Part shown: piece after piece, positions 1 through 7,109 of the stretch | How positions within the stretch are numbered: the first letter of the stretch is position 1 | Layout: the number at the start of each line of letters is the position of its first letter | Source of the DNA: Campylobacterales bacterium | Lineage (GTDB): Bacteria; Campylobacterota; Campylobacteria; Campylobacterales; QNZT01 | Assembly: GCA_026985685.1 (NCBI GenBank) | Contig: JALSQA010000354.1 | Span: 1-8,295, forward strand | Length of the DNA: 8,295 nt | Direction: 5' to 3' | The notes under the pieces: model-generated | Databases searched by the model: none | The model's input: the letters and a program-made list of their open reading frames with translations, nothing else | What the model was told of the DNA's origin: nothing | Position numbers and translations under genes: made by a program

Positions 1-1
1 A

Positions 2-2422
2 TTTAATACAATATCAAATAACATACATATAAAAGAGATTTTTAATCAACATAGTAAAATCATCAAATCATTTATACAAACAATTCATACCATTTCTTCT
101 TTAACTACTTTTGAAAACAACCTCAATTTACAAGTCAATTATATCGCCAAAATGTTACAAGATCAACTACTTTCTCTCCAGGAGAGCACAGCACAATTGA
201 GAGGCTTGGGTACAGGATACTTCGCCAAAAAGAAGATTACTCAAAAACAAAAAAAACAACTACTTTCTATTTATACTATGACAAAGGCACATATACAAAG
301 TCTTGTAGATAACCAAGTATTGATCAATACAAATAATTATCTTGCCATTCAAAAAGAAACTATGGTAGCCAATTTAAAACTTGAAAATATTTTATCAATA
401 ATCAATAAACAAATTTTATTAGGTGATGTTAATTTTGATAGTCAGCGTTTTTTTAACTTAGCCACTGATGCACTTAATGAACAAAATAAACTTTATACAT
501 TACTCGCAGAAAATTATAAATCATTAGTTGAAAACTCTTACAAAGAAGTACTTCAGGATATCATCCTAAAATTTTTAGGGTTTATACTGATTCTTATGAG
601 TGCTTTATATATTTTTGTCGCATTTTACCGATCTATCGCCACAAATCTTGAAAAACTAAAACTCGCTTCAAAAATGGTAGCAGAAGGAAAAACAGATATC
701 CACTTAGAAGTCAAAACCAAAGATATACTAGGTCACGCCCTATTAGCATTTAATGATATGAGTCAAAAGCTTGATAAAAATATCTCTTTTTTAAATGGAT
801 ATAAACTTGCTATCGACGAGAGTAGTATTGTCTCAAAAACAAACAAAAGTGGTATCATCACTTATGCAAATCAAATGTTTTGTGACCTTACAGGTTATAC
901 AAAAGAGGAATTGATAGGACGTTCTCACAATATCGTCCGACATCCAGATGTACCTAAAGAAACATTTAAAGATTTATGGAAAACCATCAAAGCAAAAAAA
1001 ATATGGAAAGGCATTGTTCCAAACAGAGCAAAAGATGGAAGTACTTACATCGTTGATGCTACAATTATCCCTATTTTAGATGCCAATGGTGATATCATCG
1101 AATATATTGGTATAAGACATGATATTACAGAACTTGAAAAAACAAAAGAAGAGATACAAAAACAAAAAATCGACTTACTTACATCTGTACCAAATAGAAA
1201 CCAACTGCTTGATGATTTACAAACTACAAAAAAACCTATCTTTTTGTATCTAAATATAGATGATTTTGCTAAACTAAATGACTTTTATGGCACAAAAATA
1301 GCTGATCAAGTCTTGATACATTTATCAAACCTTTTAAAAGAGATATCCCAGTCAACACAATCTAAACTATACAAACTACATGCAGATGGATTTTTATTGG
1401 TATTTGAAGAGGGTAAATTAACAAAAGAAAATCATGGCAGAATTTTACTTGAAATCATAAACTATATCGAATCAAAAACAATTGATTGTGATGCACAAAG
1501 CTGTGTAAGTATTACACTCAGTGGTGGTGCTGCATTATATGAGAGTAGTAATAACTATGAAGATTTATTATCTTATGCTTCTTTAGCAAGGAAAGTAGCA
1601 AAATCAAAATATAAAAAATTTATGACATATAACCAGGAGATGAACAAAGACTCTGATTATGAAAACAATATAGTATGGATCAATAAAATAAAAGATGCAA
1701 TCTTAAACGATAGAATTGTTCCATTTTTTCAACCTATCATAGATAATAGCAATTCTACTATTACAAAGTATGAATCTTTAGTGAGACTGATTGATACAGA
1801 TGGGAAGATTGTATCACCATTCTTTTTTCTTGATATCGCAAAAGAAGCAAAACTCTATACAAAAATCACCAAAATTGTATTGGATAAAACATTTGCAACA
1901 TTTAAAAATCAACCTCAATATGAATTTTCAATCAATCTAACAGTACAGGATATTTATGATGAAGAGATTAAAAATTATATTTATCAAAAATTAGAAACTT
2001 TTCCACATACAAATAAAGTGATATTTGAGATAACAGAATCTGAAGAGATACATGATTATGAATTTATCAATACTTTCATTAAGAAAGTTAAAAGTTATGG
2101 GGTTAAAATTGCTATTGATGATTTTGGTACAGGATTTGCCAACTTTGAACACATCATCAAATTAAATGCAGATTTTATTAAAATTGATGGAAGTTTGATT
2201 AAAAATGTAGATCATTGTCATGATGCACAGATTATCACAGAATCAATTATAACATTTTCTAAAAAACTAGGAACCAAAACAGTTGTTGAGTTTGTACATA
2301 ATGAAACTGTATACGAGAAAGTAAAAGCACTAGGAGCAGATTATTCACAAGGATTTTATCTTGGTGAACCAAGTCAAACTTTAAAGAAGATCCAAAATAC
2401 TATATTAAATCAAGAAGTATAA
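2..2422 (+). CDS. Membrane-bound c-di-GMP phosphodiesterase-type protein (sensor-TM-HAMP-PAS-GGDEF-EAL), 5'-partial
   Basis: The frame is open from position 2, 50 codons before the first ATG at 152, so the gene starts outside the window and that ATG is internal. Residues below count from this Met. A helical, probably periplasmic sensor region precedes a TM helix (about 139-158), then HAMP (about 160-212) and PAS (about 213-329) carrying R263, H264, D266 and D274 in the spacing of the Aer FAD-binding PAS. The GGDEF domain (about 340-495) has HADGF at 410-414 instead of GG[D/E]EF, so cyclase activity is unlikely. The EAL domain (about 514-752) has ESL at 541-543 and keeps the expected metal and catalytic residues: E541, N595, E626, D656, D657, K677, E713, Q733. 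I infer an inner-membrane c-di-GMP phosphodiesterase under redox or ligand control. The ligand of the N-terminal sensor is unknown; its helical pattern recalls NIT or four-helix-bundle sensors but I cannot assign it. Confidence 0.9.
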   Translation, partial: FNTISNNIHIKEIFNQHSKIIKSFIQTIHTISSLTTFENNLNLQVNYIAKMLQDQLLSLQESTAQLRGLGTGYFAKKKITQKQKKQLLSIYTMTKAHIQSLVDNQVLINTNNYLAIQKETMVANLKLENILSIINKQILLGDVNFDSQRFFNLATDALNEQNKLYTLLAENYKSLVENSYKEVLQDIILKFLGFILILMSALYIFVAFYRSIATNLEKLKLASKMVAEGKTDIHLEVKTKDILGHALLAFNDMSQKLDKNISFLNGYKLAIDESSIVSKTNKSGIITYANQMFCDLTGYTKEELIGRSHNIVRHPDVPKETFKDLWKTIKAKKIWKGIVPNRAKDGSTYIVDATIIPILDANGDIIEYIGIRHDITELEKTKEEIQKQKIDLLTSVPNRNQLLDDLQTTKKPIFLYLNIDDFAKLNDFYGTKIADQVLIHLSNLLKEISQSTQSKLYKLHADGFLLVFEEGKLTKENHGRILLEIINYIESKTIDCDAQSCVSITLSGGAALYESSNNYEDLLSYASLARKVAKSKYKKFMTYNQEMNKDSDYENNIVWINKIKDAILNDRIVPFFQPIIDNSNSTITKYESLVRLIDTDGKIVSPFFFLDIAKEAKLYTKITKIVLDKTFATFKNQPQYEFSINLTVQDIYDEEIKNYIYQKLETFPHTNKVIFEITESEEIHDYEFINTFIKKVKSYGVKIAIDDFGTGFANFEHIIKLNADFIKIDGSLIKNVDHCHDAQIITESIITFSKKLGTKTVVEFVHNETVYEKVKALGADYSQGFYLGEPSQTLKKIQNTILNQEV

Positions 2423-2437
2423 AAATACTTCTTGATT
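2408..2437. terminator. Perfect 13-bp hairpin between convergent genes, probable terminator
   Basis: Arms at 2408-2420 and 2425-2437 are exact inverted complements around an AAAA loop. The left arm is the last codons of the EAL gene, whose TAA stop (2420-2422) runs into the loop. Read on the minus strand, the hairpin is followed by a U-rich but interrupted tract, which suits termination of the thiC-mrp transcript. Read on the plus strand it is followed by A6, so it is a poor classical intrinsic terminator in that direction. It may also simply protect 3' ends. Confidence 0.6.
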
Positions 2438-2449
2438 AAAAAAGCTTAC

Positions 2450-3592
2450 TTAAGCACCGCAACTTCCGCCACTTTGTCCACCGCCTGTTGAACAGGCACT
2501 TACACCTGGAGGTGTTGTAGGCTGGATAGCTTCATTGTCTACGCCACCTTCTTCGTTGATTTTTTCAATTTCATCCCAAAGTTTACTCGCAGCTTCTTGA
2601 TATCTTTTTGCTGTTTGTGTATCTGGTTTATGAAAAACAACAGGTTTACCAGTATCTCCACCTTCTCTAACCGCTGGTTCAATAGGCACTTCACTAAGAA
2701 CTTGTGTATTAAATTGTTCAGCTAGTGGCTGTGTAGTACCTTTACCAAAAATATCGTACTCTTTTCCGCTATCTGGACAGATAAATCCACTCATGTTTTC
2801 AACTATACCAGCGATAGGAATATGTAATTTTTCAAACATATCCAAACTTCTTGTCGTATCATCAAGTGCAACTTTTTGAGGTGTTGTAACACATACACCA
2901 GCTGTCACAGGTACACTTTGAGCAAGTGTCAACTGTGCATCACCAGTCCCTGGTGGCATATCGATTACAAGTACATCTAATTCACTCCAAAGGATATCTT
3001 GTAAGAGTTGCTGAATCGCTTTCATGATCATAGCACCTCTCCAGATAAGAGACTGACCCTCTTCCATAAGTGATCCCATAGACATCACTTCTACACCATG
3101 ACTTAAAATTGGTTTGACTTTATTTCCAACGATTTCAGGTTGCTGTCCTTCTACACCCATCATACGTGGGATATTTGGACCATAAATATCAGCATCTAAA
3201 AGTCCAACTTTTTTACCTTGCATAGCTAACGCGATAGCAAGATTTACTGTTGTTGTAGATTTACCAACACCACCTTTTCCAGAACTAACCATAACAAAAT
3301 TTTTCACTTGTGGTGCAATATTTTTACCTTGTGAACTTGATTGTTTTGGCATTTTTGGTTTGGTAATTACAACATCTATTTTAGTAGCACCCAATAGTTG
3401 TAATTTTCTTGTGATATCATCTCTAAGCTGTTGTTCTACTTCTGGAGCAGAAGAAGATATATCAACTTCTACATAAACATTTTCATCACTGATATCTATA
3501 TCTTTGACAAATCCAAAATCTACAATACTCTTTGTAAATCCAGGATACATCACCTCTTTTAATTTTTCTTCAACTGATTCTCTTGTAATCAT
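2450..3592 (-). CDS. mrp: Mrp/ApbC/NBP35-family Fe-S cluster carrier P-loop ATPase
   Basis: Cytosolic ATPase that carries or inserts Fe-S clusters into apo-proteins. The 380 residues begin with a MIP18/DUF59-type domain (about 4-80), then a linker and a SIMIBI P-loop domain. That domain has the deviant Walker A GKGGVGKST at 105-113, LLDADIYGPNIPR at 131-143 and the Walker B/DMPPGTGD region at 211-218. The usual CxxC pair that holds the bridging cluster is here C272-P-D-S275, so the second Cys is Ser. Two further cysteines (C367, C378) sit in a Gly/Ser-rich C-terminal tail. The ATG at 3592 has AGGGGA 5 nt upstream (3597-3602). It lies 47 bp after thiC on the same strand, with no terminator seen between them, so the two are probably cotranscribed; ThiC is an Fe-S enzyme and a plausible client. 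C. jejuni, as I recall, also has mrp beside ispDF. Confidence 0.95.
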   Translation of the reverse strand: MITRESVEEKLKEVMYPGFTKSIVDFGFVKDIDISDENVYVEVDISSSAPEVEQQLRDDITRKLQLLGATKIDVVITKPKMPKQSSSQGKNIAPQVKNFVMVSSGKGGVGKSTTTVNLAIALAMQGKKVGLLDADIYGPNIPRMMGVEGQQPEIVGNKVKPILSHGVEVMSMGSLMEEGQSLIWRGAMIMKAIQQLLQDILWSELDVLVIDMPPGTGDAQLTLAQSVPVTAGVCVTTPQKVALDDTTRSLDMFEKLHIPIAGIVENMSGFICPDSGKEYDIFGKGTTQPLAEQFNTQVLSEVPIEPAVREGGDTGKPVVFHKPDTQTAKRYQEAASKLWDEIEKINEEGGVDNEAIQPTTPPGVSACSTGGGQSGGSCGA

Positions 3593-3639
3593 ATATTCCC
3601 CTATATTATATTTATTATTTGTTATTTTAGCTATTTTTA

Positions 3640-4974
3640 CTATAAACTATGTTCAGCCACAATCTCTTGTGTGATTTTGTAAGAACAAAATTTTGGTCCA
3701 CACATAGAACAAAACTCTGCCTCTTTAAATACATCCTGAGGCAAAGTTTCATCATGAAACTCTTTGGCACGCTCTGGATCAAGACAAAGTTCAAACTGTT
3801 TATTCCAGTCAAAGCTATATCTTGCATCACTCATCTCATCATCAACTTTCATCGCATCCTTACGACCTCTAGCGATATCTGCCGCGTGTGCTGCAATCTT
3901 GTAAGCGATGATACCATTTCGTACATCTTCTGCATTTGGAAGTCCAAGATGCTCTTTTGGTGTCACATAGCAAAGCATACTAGCTCCATGCCATCCACCA
4001 ATAGCCGCACCAATAGCTGAAGAGATATGATCATATCCCGCTGCTATATCTGTAACCAAAGGTCCAAGGATATAAAATGGTGCTTCATGACAATACTCTT
4101 GTTCTATCTTCATGTTTCTCTCGATCTGATTCATAGGAACATGACCTGGACCTTCTATCATAACCTGCACATCTTTTTCCCAGGCACGTAAAGTCAAATC
4201 ACCAAGTATTTTTAATTCACTAAGCTGTGCTTCATCACTTGCATCATAAAGACAACCTGGACGTAAACTATCACCCAAAGAGAGTGAAACATCATATTTT
4301 CTACAAATATCTAAAATCTCATCATACGCTGTATAAAAAGGATTTTCTTTATGATAATGCATCATCCATGCAGCCATAAGTGATCCACCACGACTAACAA
4401 TACCCATCTTTCGCTTAGCGATATGAGGCATAAACTCTAGCAAAAATCCAGCATGAATTGTAAAATAACTAACACCCTGCTTTGCTTGTCTTTCAAGTAC
4501 TTCAAGCATCTTTTCGATTGTTAAATCTTCGATTTTATTATTTACATCATGAAGTATTTGATAAATTGGGACTGTTCCTATAGGTATAGAAGCATTTGCA
4601 ATGACTTCTTTACGTATAGCATCTAAATCACCGCCAGTTGATAGATCCATCAATGTATCTGCACCATATTGTTCAGAAACTTTAAGTTTTTCAACTTCAC
4701 CTGCTGGATCAGAAGCTAATGCTGATGAACCTATATTTGAATTAATTTTACATTTTGCAGCAATACCGATTGCCATTGGCTTTAGATTGGTATGATTAAT
4801 ATTTGCTGGAATAATCATTCTCCCTCTGGCAACTTCACTACGTACAAGTTCAGCAGAAAGATTTTCAACTTTTGCGACATAATACATCTCTTCGGTAATA
4901 ATCCCCTGCTTTGCATAGTACATTTGGGTACGCACGGTATCATTTTCTCTATTCTTTACCCATTGTTCTCTCAT
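3640..4974 (-). CDS. thiC: Phosphomethylpyrimidine synthase ThiC (thiamine biosynthesis, radical SAM)
   Basis: Converts 5-aminoimidazole ribotide to 4-amino-5-hydroxymethyl-2-methylpyrimidine phosphate, the pyrimidine half of thiamine, using SAM and a 4Fe-4S cluster in the cytosol. Recognisable ThiC blocks are MIIPANINH (53-61), the LSTGGD segment (111-116), SRGGS (194-198), GDSLRPG (234-240) and EGPGHVP (274-280). The C-terminal cluster motif is C422-x2-C425-x4-C430. At 444 residues it is the short form, lacking the N-terminal extension of the E. coli enzyme of about 630 residues; short forms are common. The ATG at 4974 is preceded by AGGGGA with good spacing, in the same ATAGGGGAA context as mrp. 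It is first in a probable thiC-mrp unit and divergent from ispDF. I see no TPP riboswitch in the 123 bp upstream. Confidence 0.97.
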   Translation of the reverse strand: MREQWVKNRENDTVRTQMYYAKQGIITEEMYYVAKVENLSAELVRSEVARGRMIIPANINHTNLKPMAIGIAAKCKINSNIGSSALASDPAGEVEKLKVSEQYGADTLMDLSTGGDLDAIRKEVIANASIPIGTVPIYQILHDVNNKIEDLTIEKMLEVLERQAKQGVSYFTIHAGFLLEFMPHIAKRKMGIVSRGGSLMAAWMMHYHKENPFYTAYDEILDICRKYDVSLSLGDSLRPGCLYDASDEAQLSELKILGDLTLRAWEKDVQVMIEGPGHVPMNQIERNMKIEQEYCHEAPFYILGPLVTDIAAGYDHISSAIGAAIGGWHGASMLCYVTPKEHLGLPNAEDVRNGIIAYKIAAHAADIARGRKDAMKVDDEMSDARYSFDWNKQFELCLDPERAKEFHDETLPQDVFKEAEFCSMCGPKFCSYKITQEIVAEHSL

Positions 4975-5001
4975 AAGTTTCCCCTATTCATTGGTCTTGT
5001 A

Positions 5002-5007
5002 ATTCTA
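5002..5007 (-). promoter_or_regulatory. Candidate -10 element for thiC-mrp
   Basis: Minus-strand TAGAAT (one mismatch to TATAAT), preceded by TTGTTG and a T-rich stretch, as in Campylobacterota sigma-70 promoters that often lack a clear -35 box. It would give a leader of about 20 nt before the thiC ATG. A second TAGAAT copy at 5026-5031 is an alternative. Assigned by eye only. Confidence 0.35.
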
Positions 5008-5055
5008 CAACAATAAAGATAATGAATTCTATATTAGGAAAAAAAAAGGTTTTTT

Positions 5056-5076
5056 AGTGTATACTTTAGTAACACT
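5056..5076. promoter_or_regulatory. Imperfect dyad overlapping the -10, containing a putative HP1021 box
   Basis: AGTGT (5056-5060) and ACACT (5072-5076) form the outer arms and ACT/AGT (5063-5065 and 5068-5070) form inner arms, giving an operator-like dyad over the candidate -10 and start region. On the minus strand 5068-5074 reads TGTTACT, which fits the HP1021-box consensus TGTT[TA]C[TA] reported for H. pylori. The other half does not fit the box. Since the operon encodes an HP1021-type regulator, autoregulation is a reasonable inference, but a single short site can arise by chance. Confidence 0.35.
5060..5065 (+). promoter_or_regulatory. Candidate -10 element for the ispDF operon
   Basis: TATACT, directly preceded by TG and by a T6 run at 5050-5055, lies about 33 nt upstream of the TTG start. 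This resembles Campylobacterota sigma-70 promoters, with an extended -10 and T-rich upstream DNA instead of a -35 box. It would give a leader of about 25 nt. The element sits inside an imperfect dyad (5056-5076). Confidence 0.5.
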
Positions 5077-5097
5077 TTAAAAGAAAAAGGATAATTT

Positions 5098-6219
5098 TTG
5101 ACCGATTTAACCATTATTATCCTATCTGCTGGTAATTCTACACGCTTTGGGACTACTCATAAAAAACAATGGCTGCGTATAGGTACAGCTCCATTGTGGA
5201 AATTTGTAGCAGATAGATTAGGTAAGGCACTACATACGGAAAATATTATCATCACTGCTCACAAGAATGAAATCTCCTATATGCAAAAGCATGGAAACTA
5301 TACAATAGTACAAGGAGGCGAAAGCAGACAAGAGTCTTTAAAAGAAGCTATTGCATATGTAAATACACCTTATGTACTTGTCACTGATGTTGCACGTTCA
5401 TGTGTAGATCATGCGATGTTAAAGCGTATTGTTGATGCTAAAGAGAAGGCAGATATTATTGTCCCCTATTTACCTGTAAGTGATACAGTTGTATATCATG
5501 AAGAGACAATTGATCGTGATAGTGTAAAATTAATCCAGACACCACAACTCTCTAAAACATCTGTTCTAAAAGAAGCATTAAAACAACAAAAGCTTTATAC
5601 AGACGATAGCAGTGCTATCAAAGCAAATGGAGGAACAGTTTTTTATGAAAAAGGTTCAATAAACGCTAAAAAAATTACAGTATTTGACGATTTGTCAATG
5701 TTAGAGTGTTTGAAAGCACCATCACAGCAATTATTTACAGGTACAGGATTTGATGTACATCAGTTTTGTGAAAATAAAACAATGGTTTTAGGTGGTGTCA
5801 AAATTGATTCAGAGTTAGGTTTCAAAGCCCATTCTGATGGAGATGTCGCCATTCATGCACTTATTGATGCTCTTTTGGGAGCTATTGGCGGTGGTGATAT
5901 TGGAGAATTATATCCTGATACAGATAGTAAAAATAAAAATATTGATTCAAAAGTAATGCTAAAAGAGGTAGTTACTTTTATCAATCAAGTAGGTTTTATA
6001 ATCAACAATGTTGATATCACAATTATGGCACAAAAACCAAAGATATCACCATACAAACAACAGATGCGTGAAGTTTTGGCTTCTATTTTAAAACTAGAAC
6101 CAATCTTTGTAAATATAAAAGCAACGACAACCGAAAAGCTAGGATTTGTCGGTAGAAAAGAAGGTGTAGCCGTACAAGCTGCAGCAACATTACAATATTA
6201 TAACTGGAAGAGAACATGA
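5098..6219 (+). CDS. ispDF: Bifunctional IspD/IspF (MEP cytidylyltransferase / MEcPP synthase)
   Basis: Catalyses two non-consecutive steps of the MEP isoprenoid pathway: MEP + CTP to CDP-ME (IspD), and CDP-MEP to MEcPP + CMP (IspF). The IspD half (1 to about 208) has the nucleotide loop LSAGNSTRFG (9-18) with R16 and K23, the TDVARS segment (96-101, the counterpart of HDAARP, with D97 kept) and QTPQ (147-150). The IspF half (about 212-373) has TGTGFDVHQF (214-223) with Zn ligands D219, H221 and H253, HSDGD (245-249), DALLGA (257-262), GDIGE (266-270), YPDTDS (272-277) and a KATTTEKLGFVGRKEG segment (341-356). The fusion is typical of Campylobacterota and some alphaproteobacteria. Translation starts at a TTG, supported by AAGG at 5087-5090 seven nt upstream and by the IspD motif falling at residue 9. 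Its stop overlaps the next start as ATGA. Confidence 0.97.
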   Translation: MTDLTIIILSAGNSTRFGTTHKKQWLRIGTAPLWKFVADRLGKALHTENIIITAHKNEISYMQKHGNYTIVQGGESRQESLKEAIAYVNTPYVLVTDVARSCVDHAMLKRIVDAKEKADIIVPYLPVSDTVVYHEETIDRDSVKLIQTPQLSKTSVLKEALKQQKLYTDDSSAIKANGGTVFYEKGSINAKKITVFDDLSMLECLKAPSQQLFTGTGFDVHQFCENKTMVLGGVKIDSELGFKAHSDGDVAIHALIDALLGAIGGGDIGELYPDTDSKNKNIDSKVMLKEVVTFINQVGFIINNVDITIMAQKPKISPYKQQMREVLASILKLEPIFVNIKATTTEKLGFVGRKEGVAVQAAATLQYYNWKRT

Positions 6220-7109
6220 AGATTTTAATCGTAGAAAATGAGATTTATTTAGCACAAAGTATATCTACAAAATTAACCGAACTTGGACATCACTGCGAAA
6301 GTGCACCAACGATAAAAGATGCTATTAAGGATGAAGAGTTTGATGCAGTATTGCTCTCTACAAATATTTCTGGACAAAACTTTTATCCACTGATAGAACA
6401 TTATAAAAAATCAATTATTATTTTAATGGTTTCTTATGTTAGTAATGATACGGTATCTAGTCCACTAAAAGCTGGTGCAAATGATTATATTCTTAAACCT
6501 TTCATGATTGAAGAGTTGGTACGTAAATTAAACCATTTACAAGATTATATCAATTTCAAAAAAGAGAACGAGACTTATCGAAGTTATATAGATCATCTTT
6601 TGAAAAAATCACCACAGCAAGAAATCACAAACAAAACCAAACTACCTATTCTTTTAAAAGTAAATTATCAAAAAAATGCAGATGCCATTGTCTTTAATTA
6701 CACTAAAAAGTTTAATGAATCTTTTACTTTCATCTCACTTGATGATGCAGATGCTATATCACAACTTAAAAAGATTCATGAAAATGAACTTGTATATCTG
6801 ATAAATTTTCAAAACCTTAAGAAAAGTGACAAGACTAAAGTTTTATCACTTATTCAAAATAGGCGTGTTATACTCTCTACTACGGACTTAAATGATGCAC
6901 AAGATAGTGATATGCAAAGTATCGAAGTCAAAAACGAAGAAGGTGTATTTGAAAAAGGAGATATCCTTTCTATAGAAAATTATGTCAAATATATCATCGT
7001 CAAATATCAAAATAAATTTCCAGATACTGAACTCTCCAAAAAATTAGGTATCTCAAGAAAAAGCTTATGGGAAAAACGAAAGAAATATGGGATCTCCAAA
7101 AAGAAATAA
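6216..7109 (+). CDS. HP1021/Cj1608-type atypical orphan response regulator with Fis-type HTH
   Basis: Probable DNA-binding regulator. The receiver domain (1 to about 108) keeps K94 in LKP, but the phospho-acceptor Asp is S48 and the acidic pair is E7-N8-E9, so phosphorylation at the usual site is not possible. Residues about 144-235 look like a decayed NtrC-type AAA+ domain: there is no Walker A, and a VYLINF segment (193-198) stands where Walker B/LFLDE would be. Residues about 268-293 form a Fis-like helix-turn-helix (ELSKKLGISRKSLWEKRK). H. pylori HP1021, which likewise lies next to ispDF, has Ser at the phospho site, binds oriC and controls many genes; C. jejuni Cj1608 is its homologue. 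Only one Cys (C27) is present here, unlike the multi-Cys redox-responsive H. pylori protein. No histidine kinase gene is adjacent. The start overlaps ispDF by 4 nt, implying translational coupling. Confidence 0.85.
   Translation: MKILIVENEIYLAQSISTKLTELGHHCESAPTIKDAIKDEEFDAVLLSTNISGQNFYPLIEHYKKSIIILMVSYVSNDTVSSPLKAGANDYILKPFMIEELVRKLNHLQDYINFKKENETYRSYIDHLLKKSPQQEITNKTKLPILLKVNYQKNADAIVFNYTKKFNESFTFISLDDADAISQLKKIHENELVYLINFQNLKKSDKTKVLSLIQNRRVILSTTDLNDAQDSDMQSIEVKNEEGVFEKGDILSIENYVKYIIVKYQNKFPDTELSKKLGISRKSLWEKRKKYGISKKK

Noticed and set aside
152..154. ATG at 152 as the true start of the EAL protein
   Set aside because: The same frame runs without a stop back to position 2 and there is no SD before 152. 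The sensor region needs an upstream TM helix, so the gene begins outside the window.
3593..3639. Terminator or independent promoter between thiC and mrp
   Set aside because: The 47-bp gap is AT-rich with no stable hairpin and no convincing -10/-35; cotranscription is simpler.
3627..3830. Small minus-strand ORF, and plus-strand ORFs at 3649-4020, 4601-4795 and 4792-5016
   Set aside because: All overlap thiC in other frames or on the other strand; they lack recognisable domains and credible SD sites, while thiC is unmistakable.
4975..5097. TPP riboswitch upstream of thiC
   Set aside because: Neither the CUGAGA-type nor the pyrimidine-sensor motif is visible on the minus strand, and the likely leader of about 20 nt is too short.
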